Of a stretch of 64,000 nt of DNA, positions 37,479 through 46,080 are shown piece after piece. The DNA lies in contig NZ_RXNQ01000011.1 of the NCBI RefSeq assembly GCF_004138205.1, forward strand, positions 62,001-126,000, written 5' to 3'. Source of the stretch: Pedobacter sp. SYP-B3415 (GTDB taxonomy: Bacteria > Bacteroidota > Bacteroidia > Sphingobacteriales > Sphingobacteriaceae). A program made the translations under genes and the position numbers. Each line of letters opens with the position of its first letter. Within the stretch, counting starts at the first letter, position 1. The notes under the pieces are model-generated. The model was not told the DNA's origin. It ran no database searches and saw only the letters and a program-made list of their open reading frames with translations.

Positions 37479-37724
37479 ATGTTAACGAAATTTAACGCCA
37501 GCCGCATGTTCACGCTGCTTGGCATGGCTCTCTCCATCAGCTCGTACGATAAAGACCCGGTAGGAATCCCACCGGCCGATAATGCCGGGCCTGGTGCACC
37601 TGACAGCCCTCGCAGACCGTCAATGCCCCGTAAATCGAGAACCTACGTACCTGCATTCATGGAAATAACAACTGCCTATACAGAACCCTTGCCGGATCTA
37701 ACGCCAGTCGGGTTCCCCCTTTAA
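37479..37724 (+). CDS. small secreted-type hypothetical protein
   Basis: The ATG at 37479 gives MLTKFNASRMFTLLGMALSI followed by SSYDKDPVG. The hydrophobic core and the KDPVG continuation are those of a Bacteroidota lipoprotein signal, but the position expected to be Cys is Tyr (TAC in place of TGC), so the protein may be non-lipidated or a decayed lipoprotein. The rest is Pro-rich (PADNAGPGAPDSPRRPSMPR). It is the first gene downstream of twin promoter 1. 81 residues; no family recognised. Confidence 0.5.
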   Translation: MLTKFNASRMFTLLGMALSISSYDKDPVGIPPADNAGPGAPDSPRRPSMPRKSRTYVPAFMEITTAYTEPLPDLTPVGFPL

Positions 37725-37792
37725 CTCTTTTTGCAGATAAAGCCGAAGAGATTTCCTGGTTTTCCGCAAAACCTCAAGGTAAATACAGTTCG

Positions 37793-38361
37793 ATGAGCAC
37801 ATTTAGAGGTAAACTCCCCGTCATTTTTTTATCGCCCTCTTTGTCGCGACTGCCTGTAAGAGAACCATACGTGCAAACGAAGATGGTCAAAGCCCATCCC
37901 GGTTTTCTTACGGTGCGCACAAAGTAAACCGGAATATCCGGAGTACACTGGTACTCGAAGCCTCCCGCTGTTACCTCATGCTTAAACAAGGCAACCAGCC
38001 CGAAGGCGCTCCTGCTGTAGAGATCACAATCCGCAACTTTCATGGTGCGGGCCAATACGATTTCCGGGACGCGGAGGTTATTGTGAACGCCGGCCAGGGC
38101 AGCGACAAATCTTACTGGAAAAACCTCGGGTCGTATGCCGGCCGGGGGCAATCTTTCGGTACGATCAAAGTAAAGCGCTGCGATGACCGGTTTGTTGCTG
38201 AAATCTCCGGAACACTGAATCACATCGGTCACGACCAGCAGCGCCCGCCTGAACAGACTAACTTTATCGCTGCAACCGATCAATTTATCGAAAGGCAGGA
38301 CAGACCCAATCTGACCGCGTTTGTCCCCATTCTGCAACTGCTTATAAAAATCCTGAAATGA
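37793..38361 (+). pseudogene. lipoprotein with a frameshift in a T7 run
   Basis: The ATG at 37793 reads MSTFRGKLPVI and then leaves frame. Adding one T to the seven-T run at 37824-37830 gives FFIALFVATAC, a lipoprotein signal, and runs without stop through KRTIRANEDGQSPSRFSYGA, HKVNRNIRSTLVLEASRCYL and MLKQGNQPEG to the TGA at 38361. The C-terminal domain has VEITIRNFHGAGQYDFRDAE and FVAEISGTLNHIG, a pattern seen in small Bacteroidota lipoproteins. The stop overlaps the ATG of the next lipoprotein gene (ATGA). The run length makes slippage or phase variation possible as well as sequencing error. Confidence 0.65.
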
Positions 38362-38840
38362 TGTCAATTCGTGTTCGGCGGCTCAGCTACGGTGCGTTAT
38401 TGAAAACTGCGGTATTGGTGCTGCCGCTTTTTTTTGGCGGCTGCGCGAAGAAAGTTTTTGAAGACCTGCTTCCTGATACGCTCCATCACGTTCCAGCAGA
38501 TGCGCTTTTTAAAGGGCTTCAGCCGGACCGCTCGTGTAACCCGTTTTACGTAAAGATTTCAGCAGGAAAGCAAAAGGATGATTGTTATCTGCTTCTTGCA
38601 CGCAACCGGCGTCATGAGCAGATTTTGTTCTTAAGCCGGAACGGACAGCTCGAAAAGCGCAGCCTTACTCAGCTTGGATTTGGCGGCCGGGAAAGAATAG
38701 CGTATGTGAAAGAAACAAGCCGCTTTCCGGCTGGTGCAGGTATACCGCAGGGCGGTGGCGGCGCAGTCATTGTGAGCAGCCTCGGCCATGTGCGCTGGGT
38801 GTACTACGGCCGGGGCTGGCAGATCGTCTCACCTGACTAA
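38358..38840 (+). CDS. hypothetical lipoprotein
   Basis: MMSIRVRRLSYGALLKTAVL with VLPLFFGGC is a lipoprotein signal (Cys about 29). The domain that follows is small, with CNPFYVKISAGKQKDDCYLL and LARNRRHEQILFLSRNGQLE, and a Gly-rich loop AGIPQGGGGAVIV before HVRWVYYGRGWQIV. The ATG overlaps the stop of the preceding lipoprotein, so the two are translationally coupled. The propeller kinase starts 85 bp later in the same direction. No family recognised. Confidence 0.7.
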   Translation: MMSIRVRRLSYGALLKTAVLVLPLFFGGCAKKVFEDLLPDTLHHVPADALFKGLQPDRSCNPFYVKISAGKQKDDCYLLLARNRRHEQILFLSRNGQLEKRSLTQLGFGGRERIAYVKETSRFPAGAGIPQGGGGAVIVSSLGHVRWVYYGRGWQIVSPD

Positions 38841-38925
38841 GATATGAGCGAATTTCTGCAGGGTGTCCGGGTTCGGTTTGCTGTTGTGAGCTTAAACATG
38901 CATTTTTAACTTATCTTTCTAAAAT

Positions 38926-41900
38926 ATGCTCCGTTTCCTGCGCGCTGTTTTGTGTCAAATTGTGGCAATTGCCCTTGCCGGTTGTTCCGTCTTCGGACAG
39001 GAAATAGCATTCACCAGAGTTTCTGATGGCTTATCCAGTAACCTTGTAAACTGTATTGCGCAATCGCGCGATGGTTATATCTGGGTAGGTACGGCAAACG
39101 GACTTCAGCGGTACGATGGTTACCGGTTCAAAAAACTGTTTAAAAGTACACGGCGAAATCAGCTTCCCGTTCTGCCTGTAGACCAAATATTTGCGTTGCG
39201 CGATCCGTCCATGCTGCTGTTGCGCATGGGCCGGAAAATCGGCCTTCTGGACACGCGTACTTTTGCATTCAGGGAAACAAAGATTCGCGCCGATGTTCCC
39301 GAACTGGATAAATACCTGATCAAAATTGCTGAATCCGGAAAGAACTTTTACCTTATTATTCAGGGAAAGCAGCTGCTTATTTACGATTCCAAACTTAATG
39401 TCTTTGATAAAAACAAAGCGGTGTTGGATTACCCTTCTGACTGGCATCCGACCTCCGTTACCGAAGACGGGTCCGGGCGTGTATGGATAGGAGGCCAACG
39501 CGGAATAGGCTATTTTGATCGCCTGAACGGATCGTTTAAATATGGAGCTGCAAACAAAGAAGATCCGGTTCTGGCCGCAATGAAGTCCATCAGGGATGTC
39601 ACTCATTTCACCATTGACAGCCGGGGGCGATTTTTTATCTGCCGCTGGCCAAAAGACGATGGCTACTCACTACATATATTGAACCCGCAGGCAGGCAGGC
39701 TATCGAGGGTGCATGATGATGCGCACAAGGGATTCAATTATCACGAGTTGTCAAACTTCAAGGAAGACAAGGGCTTTATCTGGGGCTTTGGTCTGAATAT
39801 TTTCAACTATTTTGATGAGGAAACGCAGCAATTCGCATCTTTTTTTAACCCGGAGAGTACAGAACACGGCATCAAAGCTGGCCAGGTTTACCAGTTATTT
39901 CACGACCGGGATAAAAACCTCTGGGTATGCACCGATAACGGACTTTACCTGATGTCTGTAATAGGAAATCACCTGCGAAACGGTGAGATGTCTGCTCAAT
40001 TTGGCGGCGCACCTATTACCGGCATCCTATCGCTTTCGCCAGAACGGCTGTTGCTCAGCTCCTGGGGAAGTGGTCTTGCAGCTTTAACATATGATAAAAC
40101 CATCCGGATCAGAATCGATGATGAGTTGCCGCAAGAGATATTCAAGAAAGCACCGAACGATCCCTTTTACAAGTTTGTATGGGCCTGCGAGCGGGAGCAG
40201 GCCCAACGGGCAATCTGGATGGCCTGCCAGGCCGGGCGGTTGATCAGGTATGATGTACGCCGGCAGCGCTCTGCATTTCTTAAACCGGGTGTATTCGGAG
40301 AAAAAACCATCACAACCATAGCCCGCGACCGGGAAGGAAACATGTGGTTCGGTACCCAGCATGGTCTGCTTGTTAAGAAGAACGAAACCGGCTTTAGCGT
40401 AACCGCTGATTTGAAAAGCGGTATCTCAAAGATTTTCGCTTCGACTGATGGTTCCATCTGGGCTGGCACTGCGGGGAACGGGCTGTTCCAGCTGGAAGCA
40501 GGCTCAGGCAAAATCAGAAAACATCTGCTGAACAGTCCGTCAAAGCAGGTTTTGAGTACCAACCGGATCCAGGATCTGGCCATGATCAACGACTCTTTAC
40601 TGGCCATTGCCTGTTCTTCGGGACTTGACATTCTGAACCTCGCAAGCCTTAAAGTGTCAAGGTTAGATGTTCAGAATGGTTTGCCGCATGGCATCGTCAC
40701 ATCGCTGGTGGCAGACAGGCAGGGTATGCTTTGGCTTGCTACCACCGGCGGTATCTATCGTTATCATCACCAGACACGCGAGTTCAGAAATTTTGATAAG
40801 ACATCGGGAATACCGGGAAATTCAGCTTCAGCACTGATGAACAAGTCAGTTATTCTTGACGATGGCCGGATCGCATTCAGCGGAAAGACCAGGTTTGTCA
40901 TCTTCGATCCGCGTAAGCTTTCTGATGACGTTCCACCCAGAAAACTGACCATCACTGATTTTCGGCTTTCGGACCGGTATATTCCAATGGATTCAATTGC
41001 CGGTCTTGATGCGCTGCGCCTGCGACATGACCAGAATAATTTCAGTATCTATTTTGCGCCGCTTACCTATGGGCTGGGCGGGCAGCTTAGGTATTTTTAT
41101 AAACTTGAAGGGGCAGGAGAGGAGTGGATCAGGGCAGAACAGGGCATGACTGCGAGCTTTGCCTACCTTAGTCCGGGCAAATACCGGTTCATGGCGCGGT
41201 CGCAAAACCTGGCCGGCAGGTACTCAGATACTGTATCGCTCGACATCGTTATCCGGCCGCCCTTTTATCAGTCCTGGTGGTTTATAAGCCTTGGTGTGCT
41301 CAGCGTCGCTGTGCTTGCTTACCTGGCCTACCGCGCTAAGCTTAAACGCCTGCTGGCAGTACAGCGCCTGAGGGAAAAAGTGGCAAGAGACCTGCATGAT
41401 GATGTCGGTTCAACGTTAACGGCCATCAATATTCTTAGTTCTGTTGCGCTTTTTAAAGCGGATGATCCTGTTACTACCAGAGAGTATCTTGACAAGATCG
41501 GCAAAAACAGTGCACAGATGATGGAGTCGATGGACGATATTGTATGGAGCATTAAACCTGACAACGACCAGCTTGGCAAAATTACGGCCAGGATGCGGGA
41601 GTATACATCGACTGTGCTCGAACCGAAATTTATCAGTTATAGTTTTAAAGCAGATGATCAGCTCAGTGCGGTCAGGCTGCCGATGGACCGTGCACGGCAC
41701 CTCTATCTGATTTACAAAGAGGCAATTAACAACACGGCAAAATATGCGCAGGCAGCTGCGGTTGCGATCACATTAAACTGCGTTGACGGGAAAATAGTTC
41801 TTCGGGTGGCCGATAACGGCCTTGGCTTTGATTTGTCCACTTCGCATGATGGCAATGGTTTGCGCAATATGCAGCAACGGGCCGAATTTCTCAACGGAGT

Positions 41901-41961
41901 GCTGGAGATCTCATCAGCGCCGGGAAAAGGAACAACCATAACGTTAACCGTCCCGTTGTAA
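38926..41961 (+). CDS. two-component regulator-propeller histidine kinase
   Basis: A membrane-spanning sensor. After a signal sequence (MLRFLRAVLCQIVAIALAGC, cleavable or lipidated) come two seven-bladed regulator propellers made of repeats such as LSSNLVNCIAQSRDGYIWVG and ITTIARDREGNMWFGTQHGL, then a Y_Y_Y domain (about 690-775), one membrane span (about 783-803, WWFISLGVLSVAVLAYLAY), a HisKA_3 domain with VARDLHDDVGSTLTAINIL and a HATPase (IYKEAINNTAKYAQ, NGLGFD, GNGLRNMQQRA). The periplasmic propellers of this family bind glycan fragments or other periplasmic signals. It pairs with the LuxR-type regulator at 42014. Confidence 0.93.
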   Translation: MLRFLRAVLCQIVAIALAGCSVFGQEIAFTRVSDGLSSNLVNCIAQSRDGYIWVGTANGLQRYDGYRFKKLFKSTRRNQLPVLPVDQIFALRDPSMLLLRMGRKIGLLDTRTFAFRETKIRADVPELDKYLIKIAESGKNFYLIIQGKQLLIYDSKLNVFDKNKAVLDYPSDWHPTSVTEDGSGRVWIGGQRGIGYFDRLNGSFKYGAANKEDPVLAAMKSIRDVTHFTIDSRGRFFICRWPKDDGYSLHILNPQAGRLSRVHDDAHKGFNYHELSNFKEDKGFIWGFGLNIFNYFDEETQQFASFFNPESTEHGIKAGQVYQLFHDRDKNLWVCTDNGLYLMSVIGNHLRNGEMSAQFGGAPITGILSLSPERLLLSSWGSGLAALTYDKTIRIRIDDELPQEIFKKAPNDPFYKFVWACEREQAQRAIWMACQAGRLIRYDVRRQRSAFLKPGVFGEKTITTIARDREGNMWFGTQHGLLVKKNETGFSVTADLKSGISKIFASTDGSIWAGTAGNGLFQLEAGSGKIRKHLLNSPSKQVLSTNRIQDLAMINDSLLAIACSSGLDILNLASLKVSRLDVQNGLPHGIVTSLVADRQGMLWLATTGGIYRYHHQTREFRNFDKTSGIPGNSASALMNKSVILDDGRIAFSGKTRFVIFDPRKLSDDVPPRKLTITDFRLSDRYIPMDSIAGLDALRLRHDQNNFSIYFAPLTYGLGGQLRYFYKLEGAGEEWIRAEQGMTASFAYLSPGKYRFMARSQNLAGRYSDTVSLDIVIRPPFYQSWWFISLGVLSVAVLAYLAYRAKLKRLLAVQRLREKVARDLHDDVGSTLTAINILSSVALFKADDPVTTREYLDKIGKNSAQMMESMDDIVWSIKPDNDQLGKITARMREYTSTVLEPKFISYSFKADDQLSAVRLPMDRARHLYLIYKEAINNTAKYAQAAAVAITLNCVDGKIVLRVADNGLGFDLSTSHDGNGLRNMQQRAEFLNGVLEISSAPGKGTTITLTVPL

Positions 41962-42013
41962 ATCGCACCAATATGTGGTTGCATGGGCAGATTTATATTG
42001 TCAACTTCAACTT

Positions 42014-42655
42014 ATGAAAAGAATACTTATCTATGAGGATAATGCTCAGCTGCGCGAAGTGCTCTCCATCCTTATCTCCGCGACGCCCGGCTTCGAGGTG
42101 GTCGGGGCTAAGGCAGATTGCAGAAATATTCTGGCAGAAACAAGGACCTTTGATCCCGAGCTTATCTTAATGGATATAGATATGCCGGGTTTAAGCGGGA
42201 TCGATGGCTTAAAGATGCTGCGGGCGAACGGGATAACCGTAAAAGTGGTCATGCTTACCGTCTTTGAAGACAACCGGAATATTTTCGAAGCCATCCGGTC
42301 GGGCGCTAATGGATATATATTGAAAAAATCATCGCCCGTAAAAATCATTGCGGCGATCGAAGATGCGCTTGATGGAGGTGCGCCAATGACCTCTTCCATT
42401 GCCACACAGGTATTGCAGATGTTTGCCGAGCGGCATCGGGAAAAGCGGGAAACGCCCGAATTTAATCTTTCTGCACGGGAGCAGGACGTACTTAACCTCC
42501 TGGTTAAAGGCTTCAGCTACAAACTGATTGCTGAGGAACTTTTTATCTCGATGGATACAGTCAGATCGCACATCAAAAAGATCTACGAAAAACTGCAGGT
42601 CAATTCGAAAAGTGAGGCCGTTATCAAAACACTGAAATACCGGGATCAGATCTGA
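42014..42655 (+). CDS. NarL/FixJ-type response regulator
   Basis: The ATG at 42014 gives MKRILIYEDNAQLREVLSIL; the receiver (1-120) has the phospho-acceptor in LILMDIDMPGLSGIDGL and the Lys in YILKKSSP. A linker and a C-terminal LuxR HTH follow (LSAREQDVLNLLVKGFSYKL, IAEELFISMDTVRSHIKKIY). It starts 52 bp after the propeller kinase and is its partner. NarL-type dimers bind inverted repeats; the palindromic boxes in the promoters at 37414 and 42683, which bracket this pair, are candidate targets. Confidence 0.93.
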   Translation: MKRILIYEDNAQLREVLSILISATPGFEVVGAKADCRNILAETRTFDPELILMDIDMPGLSGIDGLKMLRANGITVKVVMLTVFEDNRNIFEAIRSGANGYILKKSSPVKIIAAIEDALDGGAPMTSSIATQVLQMFAERHREKRETPEFNLSAREQDVLNLLVKGFSYKLIAEELFISMDTVRSHIKKIYEKLQVNSKSEAVIKTLKYRDQI

Positions 42656-42682
42656 CCCGTAGCCACAGCCGAATATTGCGGC

Positions 42683-42733
42683 AAAACCACACGAACATGC
42701 GATTGTAGTCCCTTTTCTTTCCGGTTACTTTTG
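42683..42733 (+). promoter_or_regulatory. twin promoter 2 with operator-like box
   Basis: AAAACC (42683-42688) leads into CACACGAACATGCG (42688-42701), which is identical to the box of twin promoter 1 at 10 of 14 positions. TTG (42703-42705) and TACTTTTG (42726-42733) follow with the same 20-base spacing. A run of nine A precedes the ATG at 42748. Confidence 0.6.
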
Positions 42734-42747
42734 CCCCAAAAAAAAAC

Positions 42748-42946
42748 ATGGTTCAAAACGCTCACAGATCTTTTACAAAGTATCCCGGCGGGCTAACACG
42801 TGCCTCGCTGGAAAAGCAATTAAGGGTTTCTTGCCAGCCATAGTACATGCTGCCGAAAATCCGCTCTGCTGACGCTGTCAGTCAGTATGGATGAAAGCTG
42901 CCACTGCAGACCGATCAGACTTGCGCAGGTTGATCGGAAAAAATAA
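42748..42946 (+). pseudogene. small gene with two frameshifts, driven by twin promoter 2
   Basis: From the ATG the frame reads MVQNAHRSFTKYPGGLTRAS with LEK and ends early at a TAG. Adding one A in the AAAA run near 42812 continues it as AIKGFLPAIVHAAENP, and one C near 42862 as ALLTLSVSMDESCHCRPIRL with AQVDRKK before TAA at 42946. The joined product would have about 66 residues. Two repairs are needed, so I treat it as a decayed or error-hit gene; the strong promoter in front argues that something is expressed here. No family recognised. Confidence 0.4.
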
Positions 42947-42990
42947 ACTCTACACACAAATAAAACCCTTATAAATAACAAAAAGAACAC

Positions 42991-43773
42991 ATGAAAAGAT
43001 TGATCGGCTACCTGTTTGCACTGATTGCAGTGCTGGGATGTAAGAAAGATAATTCGCCCGCCGGACCGGATTCGCAGCCTGAAAAAAAATCAAAGTTGAA
43101 ATCTACCAGAACCCTGAATCACAATAAACATTTCATTCAGGAAGAGTTCTTTTACAATGCCGAAGGTTTGCTGCAAAAGGAGGTTAACACCGATGAAAGT
43201 GGCGCCGGCGGCGGACCAATCATCCAGGAATATTTTTATAAGAATGGATTACCCGATTACTCGCTGGTGACTATAAATAATAAAACTTCATCACGGATGG
43301 ACTATCATCACACTGACGGCTTTTTAACCAGTGTAGACTATGCTCAGCGCAATGAAGAGCAGGCAATGGAATATGCTTACACGCATGAATATGATTACCT
43401 TGTAGGTAAACTCTTGAAAATGGGTTATGCAAAGCAGTCGACGGTGTACCGTTACACACTGGTGGCTTACCGCGGTAAAAACTTTGCCGAAATCCGGGAT
43501 TATTCGGGCGAGGGAAAGGTCCTTAACAGCACGAAATTTGAGTATGATAACAATCCCAACCCATATTTCGGTAATCCCGGGCGGCTTTACCAGCCTGAAG
43601 GATTTAACGCAAACAATATCGTTAAGGTTACTTTTACAGATTTTGCCCAGGCCGCAAATAACTATGAACAGGTTTATGCCTACGATTATAATCCGCAGGG
43701 TATGCCTGTTAACAGATATATTGTTTACAATGGAACAAAAACACTCAGCCAGGTTTACAGCTACTATCCATAA
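42991..43773 (+). CDS. hypothetical lipoprotein with YD-like repeats
   Basis: MKRLIGYLFALIAVLGCKKD is a lipoprotein signal with Cys17. The 240-residue mature part is made of loose aromatic repeats (EEFFYNAEGLLQKEVNT, QEYFYKNGLPDYSL, MDYHHTDGFLTSVDY, YAYDYNPQGMPVNRYIV), like the YD/RHS-type or DUF4595 surface proteins of Bacteroidota. It follows the broken gene at 42748 and may share twin promoter 2. Repeat DNA starts just after the stop. Confidence 0.75.
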   Translation: MKRLIGYLFALIAVLGCKKDNSPAGPDSQPEKKSKLKSTRTLNHNKHFIQEEFFYNAEGLLQKEVNTDESGAGGGPIIQEYFYKNGLPDYSLVTINNKTSSRMDYHHTDGFLTSVDYAQRNEEQAMEYAYTHEYDYLVGKLLKMGYAKQSTVYRYTLVAYRGKNFAEIRDYSGEGKVLNSTKFEYDNNPNPYFGNPGRLYQPEGFNANNIVKVTFTDFAQAANNYEQVYAYDYNPQGMPVNRYIVYNGTKTLSQVYSYYP

Positions 43774-43794
43774 TGGTAGATAGCTGTTAGTAGT

Positions 43795-44085
43795 TCGTTT
43801 TTAGACAGTATTTAGGTATTCGTACTTCGTATTTAGACGTGGCGCATTTCCTGGATATTTGAGGCCTTGATAGTATTTAGGCGTTCGTAATTTGTATTTA
43901 GACGTGGTGCAAAACCCCGCAGCCGGTCGGGGCGTATTGAGGGGGTACGCGCTGTGGTCCTTTATCCTGGTTCTTTTTTCTTTAATCTTTAGGGGCTGAC
44001 TTTAAACTTTCCACTTTCCACTTTTAACTCAAAGCGGTCTTTCCTCATTTTTCCCTTGTCTTTGGTCTCGTTGAGAGGCTCTGCC
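43795..44085. repeat. third locus of the mosaic intergenic repeat
   Basis: Two flank modules (TATTCGTACTTCGTATTTAG with GTGGCGCATTT; then GGCGTTCGTAATTTGTATTT with GTGGTGCAAAACCCCGC) run into the TATTGAGGGGG block, the TTTAATCTTTAGGGGCTGAC variant and TCTCGTTGAGAGGCTCTGCC. The hairpin module is missing, as in the third tandem copy near 24100. Same orientation as the other loci. No gene in 43774-44155. Confidence 0.75.
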
Positions 44086-44155
44086 CAGTGTGTTTCAGAA
44101 CAAAAATGGACCATAAACCAAAACACCATGGTCTATGGCCCATCCCAGACGAGCG

Positions 44156-44548
44156 CTACCTTACCGCGGTGGCCTCAAGCTCGATGCTTAAAGTGGCAAA
44201 CAGCGCTTTTACTTCCAGCAATGTTGCGGCCTGTTCGATGCCATGCTTTTTGATGAACGGTACATAGACATCCATACAGGTTGAGAAAAACTCCTGAACG
44301 GATGTCGTAAAAACGTTTAGCCTGACAATGTTTTTGCATTCATAACCGGCTTCGCTGATAAGTTGCTCGAGGTTTGCAATAGTCTGAATGAGTTGGGAAC
44401 GCATATCGGCAGCGCTTGGAATGCCGGCAGCGTCTATTGCAACCTGTCCGGAACAGTAAAGGGTCCCGCTTACATTTGTGACCTCTACAGCCTGTACAGA
44501 ATTTGTGTTCTTACCCCATGCCCAGGGATCGGTAATTTTCTTTTCCAT
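44156..44548 (-). CDS. RidA-family protein
   Basis: 130 residues from the ATG at 44548 (MEKKITDPWAWGKNTNSVQA); the frame upstream has no good start. TLYCSGQVAIDAAGIPSAAD, MRSQLIQTIANLEQLISEAG, IVRLNVFTTSVQEF and a C-terminal AATLLEVKALFATLSIELEA follow RidA/YjgF. The conserved Arg of deaminating RidA proteins near the end (xRxxxE) is not obvious here, so it may be a non-deaminating (Rid2-7-like) member. It is 71 bp from, and on the same strand as, the WYL regulator at 44620. Confidence 0.85.
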   Translation of the reverse strand: MEKKITDPWAWGKNTNSVQAVEVTNVSGTLYCSGQVAIDAAGIPSAADMRSQLIQTIANLEQLISEAGYECKNIVRLNVFTTSVQEFFSTCMDVYVPFIKKHGIEQAATLLEVKALFATLSIELEATAVR

Positions 44549-44619
44549 GATTAATTTGCTTTTATGATCAGCAAAAATGCATGGGTCTCGCGACAGCATA
44601 TTGTCAGGGGTATACCGGT

Positions 44620-45312
44620 CTAATGATATTTATCAAAAAATTCCTGCAGACTGAAATTGTGCTGCTCAAATTTCTCAGCAAGCAATTCAAGGTTTGTGAT
44701 TCTGTCGAGACGAAAATAGCGGAAGTCGCCCCGCATGCGGCACCATGCAACGAGCAGCCAATTTTCATTGGTGCTGATCACGGCAAAGGGCTCGATTGTT
44801 CTTTCTGTAACGAGATCCTGCTCATTCTTGTAGCCGATTTTCACAGCAATCAGATTGGTTAATGCATGCTGCAACTGAGAGATATTACTGCTGGTCCGCT
44901 CCCTGCCGATGTTTTGCTGGAAACGCGTCCGGTCGGCAAGCAGATTTGCTTTGTCCTTTTCGGGCTGTCTTAAAACTGCTTTGATCTTGTCGATGGCTTC
45001 GGTATAATCCCGGATAAACGAAGAATCTTTGTTTTTCAGCACCAGCTGTTCGGCCAGTATGAGTGCGTTCGCCTGGCTTTCGGTAAACATGACCGGCGGA
45101 ATTTTATAGCCTTCCATGAGTGAATACCCGCGGCCTTCTTCAAGAAGCACAGGCACGCCCGCCTGTTCAAGTGCCCGGACGTCGCGGTAAATGGTGCGCA
45201 CACTCACCTGGAATTTTTCTGCAAGATACGGTGCCGTGACCAGCCGCCTGGTTTGCAGCTGCGTAAGAATCGCAGTAAGACGTGAAAGACGTTTGATGTC
45301 CGGTGTTGGCAT
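44620..45312 (-). CDS. YafY-type WYL-domain transcriptional regulator
   Basis: MPTPDIKRLSRLTAILTQLQ with RRLVTAPYLAEKFQVSVRTI and YRDVRALEQAGVPVLLEEGR is the HTH_11 winged helix; the middle is helical, and the WYL-like domain covers the end (GYKNEQDLVTERTIEPFAVI, NWLLVAWCRMRGDFRYFRLD, RITNLELLAEKF). WYL domains bind small ligands or nucleic acid ends. The RidA gene lies downstream on the same strand and is its closest candidate target. Confidence 0.9.
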   Translation of the reverse strand: MPTPDIKRLSRLTAILTQLQTRRLVTAPYLAEKFQVSVRTIYRDVRALEQAGVPVLLEEGRGYSLMEGYKIPPVMFTESQANALILAEQLVLKNKDSSFIRDYTEAIDKIKAVLRQPEKDKANLLADRTRFQQNIGRERTSSNISQLQHALTNLIAVKIGYKNEQDLVTERTIEPFAVISTNENWLLVAWCRMRGDFRYFRLDRITNLELLAEKFEQHNFSLQEFFDKYH

Positions 45313-45689
45313 GGATCAGGGTCAAATTTAAGCGTACACGGTTAAGCTCCAAACATAGAAAAAAGATGTAACGAATGAGAATCAGGAGCGCAGGGACGAA
45401 AGAAAAAATACCAGGACGAAGGGCCTTTTTTTAACTTGAAAGTTGAAAGAAAAAGTTGAAAGTGCGGTCGAGCGACCAGTCACGGATAACACGTCTCGTT
45501 TTTTTGATTTTTGGGATCGTTCTTGCGGGCATTCACCGCGGGCGCAAGACTTTGCATGCTTTACTTCAGTAAGGACGATAATTCTTTAAAATTTCCCGGT
45601 AACAATGGCTATGCACAACATTATTTAACATTTGTAAAATTTGCCACGGACAGGTCTCCCTAACTTGCGGACAACTTATTTTTACAGAT
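45313..45689. other. intergenic region upstream of the SMR gene
   Basis: It holds short fragments that look like the T-rich repeat block in reverse orientation (AACTTGAAAGTTGAAAG, AGTTGAAAGTGCGG, 45433-45466), a small stem GGTCG-AG-CGACC (45466-45477) and a hairpin CTTGCG/CGCAAG (45532-45548). No coding frame, RNA gene or known riboswitch recognised. Confidence 0.5.
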
Positions 45690-46019
45690 ATGAACTGGAT
45701 ACTTTTAATAATTGGCGGCCTGTTCGAGGTAGGGTTTACGTTCTGCCTTGGCAAAGCCAAAGACGCTGATGGAACAACCGCCTATGCCTGGTATGCTGCC
45801 TTTGGTGTCTGTCTCGTAATGAGTATGTACATGCTCATGAAAGCCACCCAGACGCTGCCGCTGGGTACCGCGTACGCCGTATGGACGGGGATAGGCGCGG
45901 TTGGCACTGTGCTCGTCGGGATTATCGTGTTTAAGGAACCGGCAACCTTTCTGCGCCTTTTATTTATTGTTACACTGATCGGATCTATCATTGGGCTTAA
46001 AGCCGTTTCGTCGCATTAA
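45690..46019 (+). CDS. sugE: SMR-family exporter, SugE/Gdx type
   Basis: A 109-residue four-TM drug/metabolite transporter. Glu13 in MNWILLIIGGLFEVGF is the membrane-embedded Glu that couples protons to substrate. LPLGTAYAVWTGIGAVGTVL matches the SugE/Gdx branch, not EmrE (which has VAYAIWSGVG). Gdx proteins export guanidinium as dual-topology dimers; members in this branch also export quaternary ammonium compounds. A single SMR gene with no partner fits a homodimer. No guanidine riboswitch was recognised upstream. A clean terminator follows. Confidence 0.85.
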   Translation: MNWILLIIGGLFEVGFTFCLGKAKDADGTTAYAWYAAFGVCLVMSMYMLMKATQTLPLGTAYAVWTGIGAVGTVLVGIIVFKEPATFLRLLFIVTLIGSIIGLKAVSSH

Positions 46020-46080
46020 CTTACATCAGACTTTTTAGGCCGGAGGGTCTGTTTTGCAATTCTTAAAGCTTGTTTAAACG

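Noticed and set aside
37774..38367. 197-codon minus-strand ORF opposite the lipoprotein
   Set aside because: The + strand frame has a lipoprotein signal (after one repair) and an ATGA overlap with the next gene; the minus frame has no signal or family pattern.
45548..45689. Guanidine riboswitch upstream of the SugE-type exporter
   Set aside because: No ykkC, mini-ykkC paired ACGR hairpins or guanidine-III pseudoknot pattern is recognisable; isolated ACGG and ACGA words are not enough.
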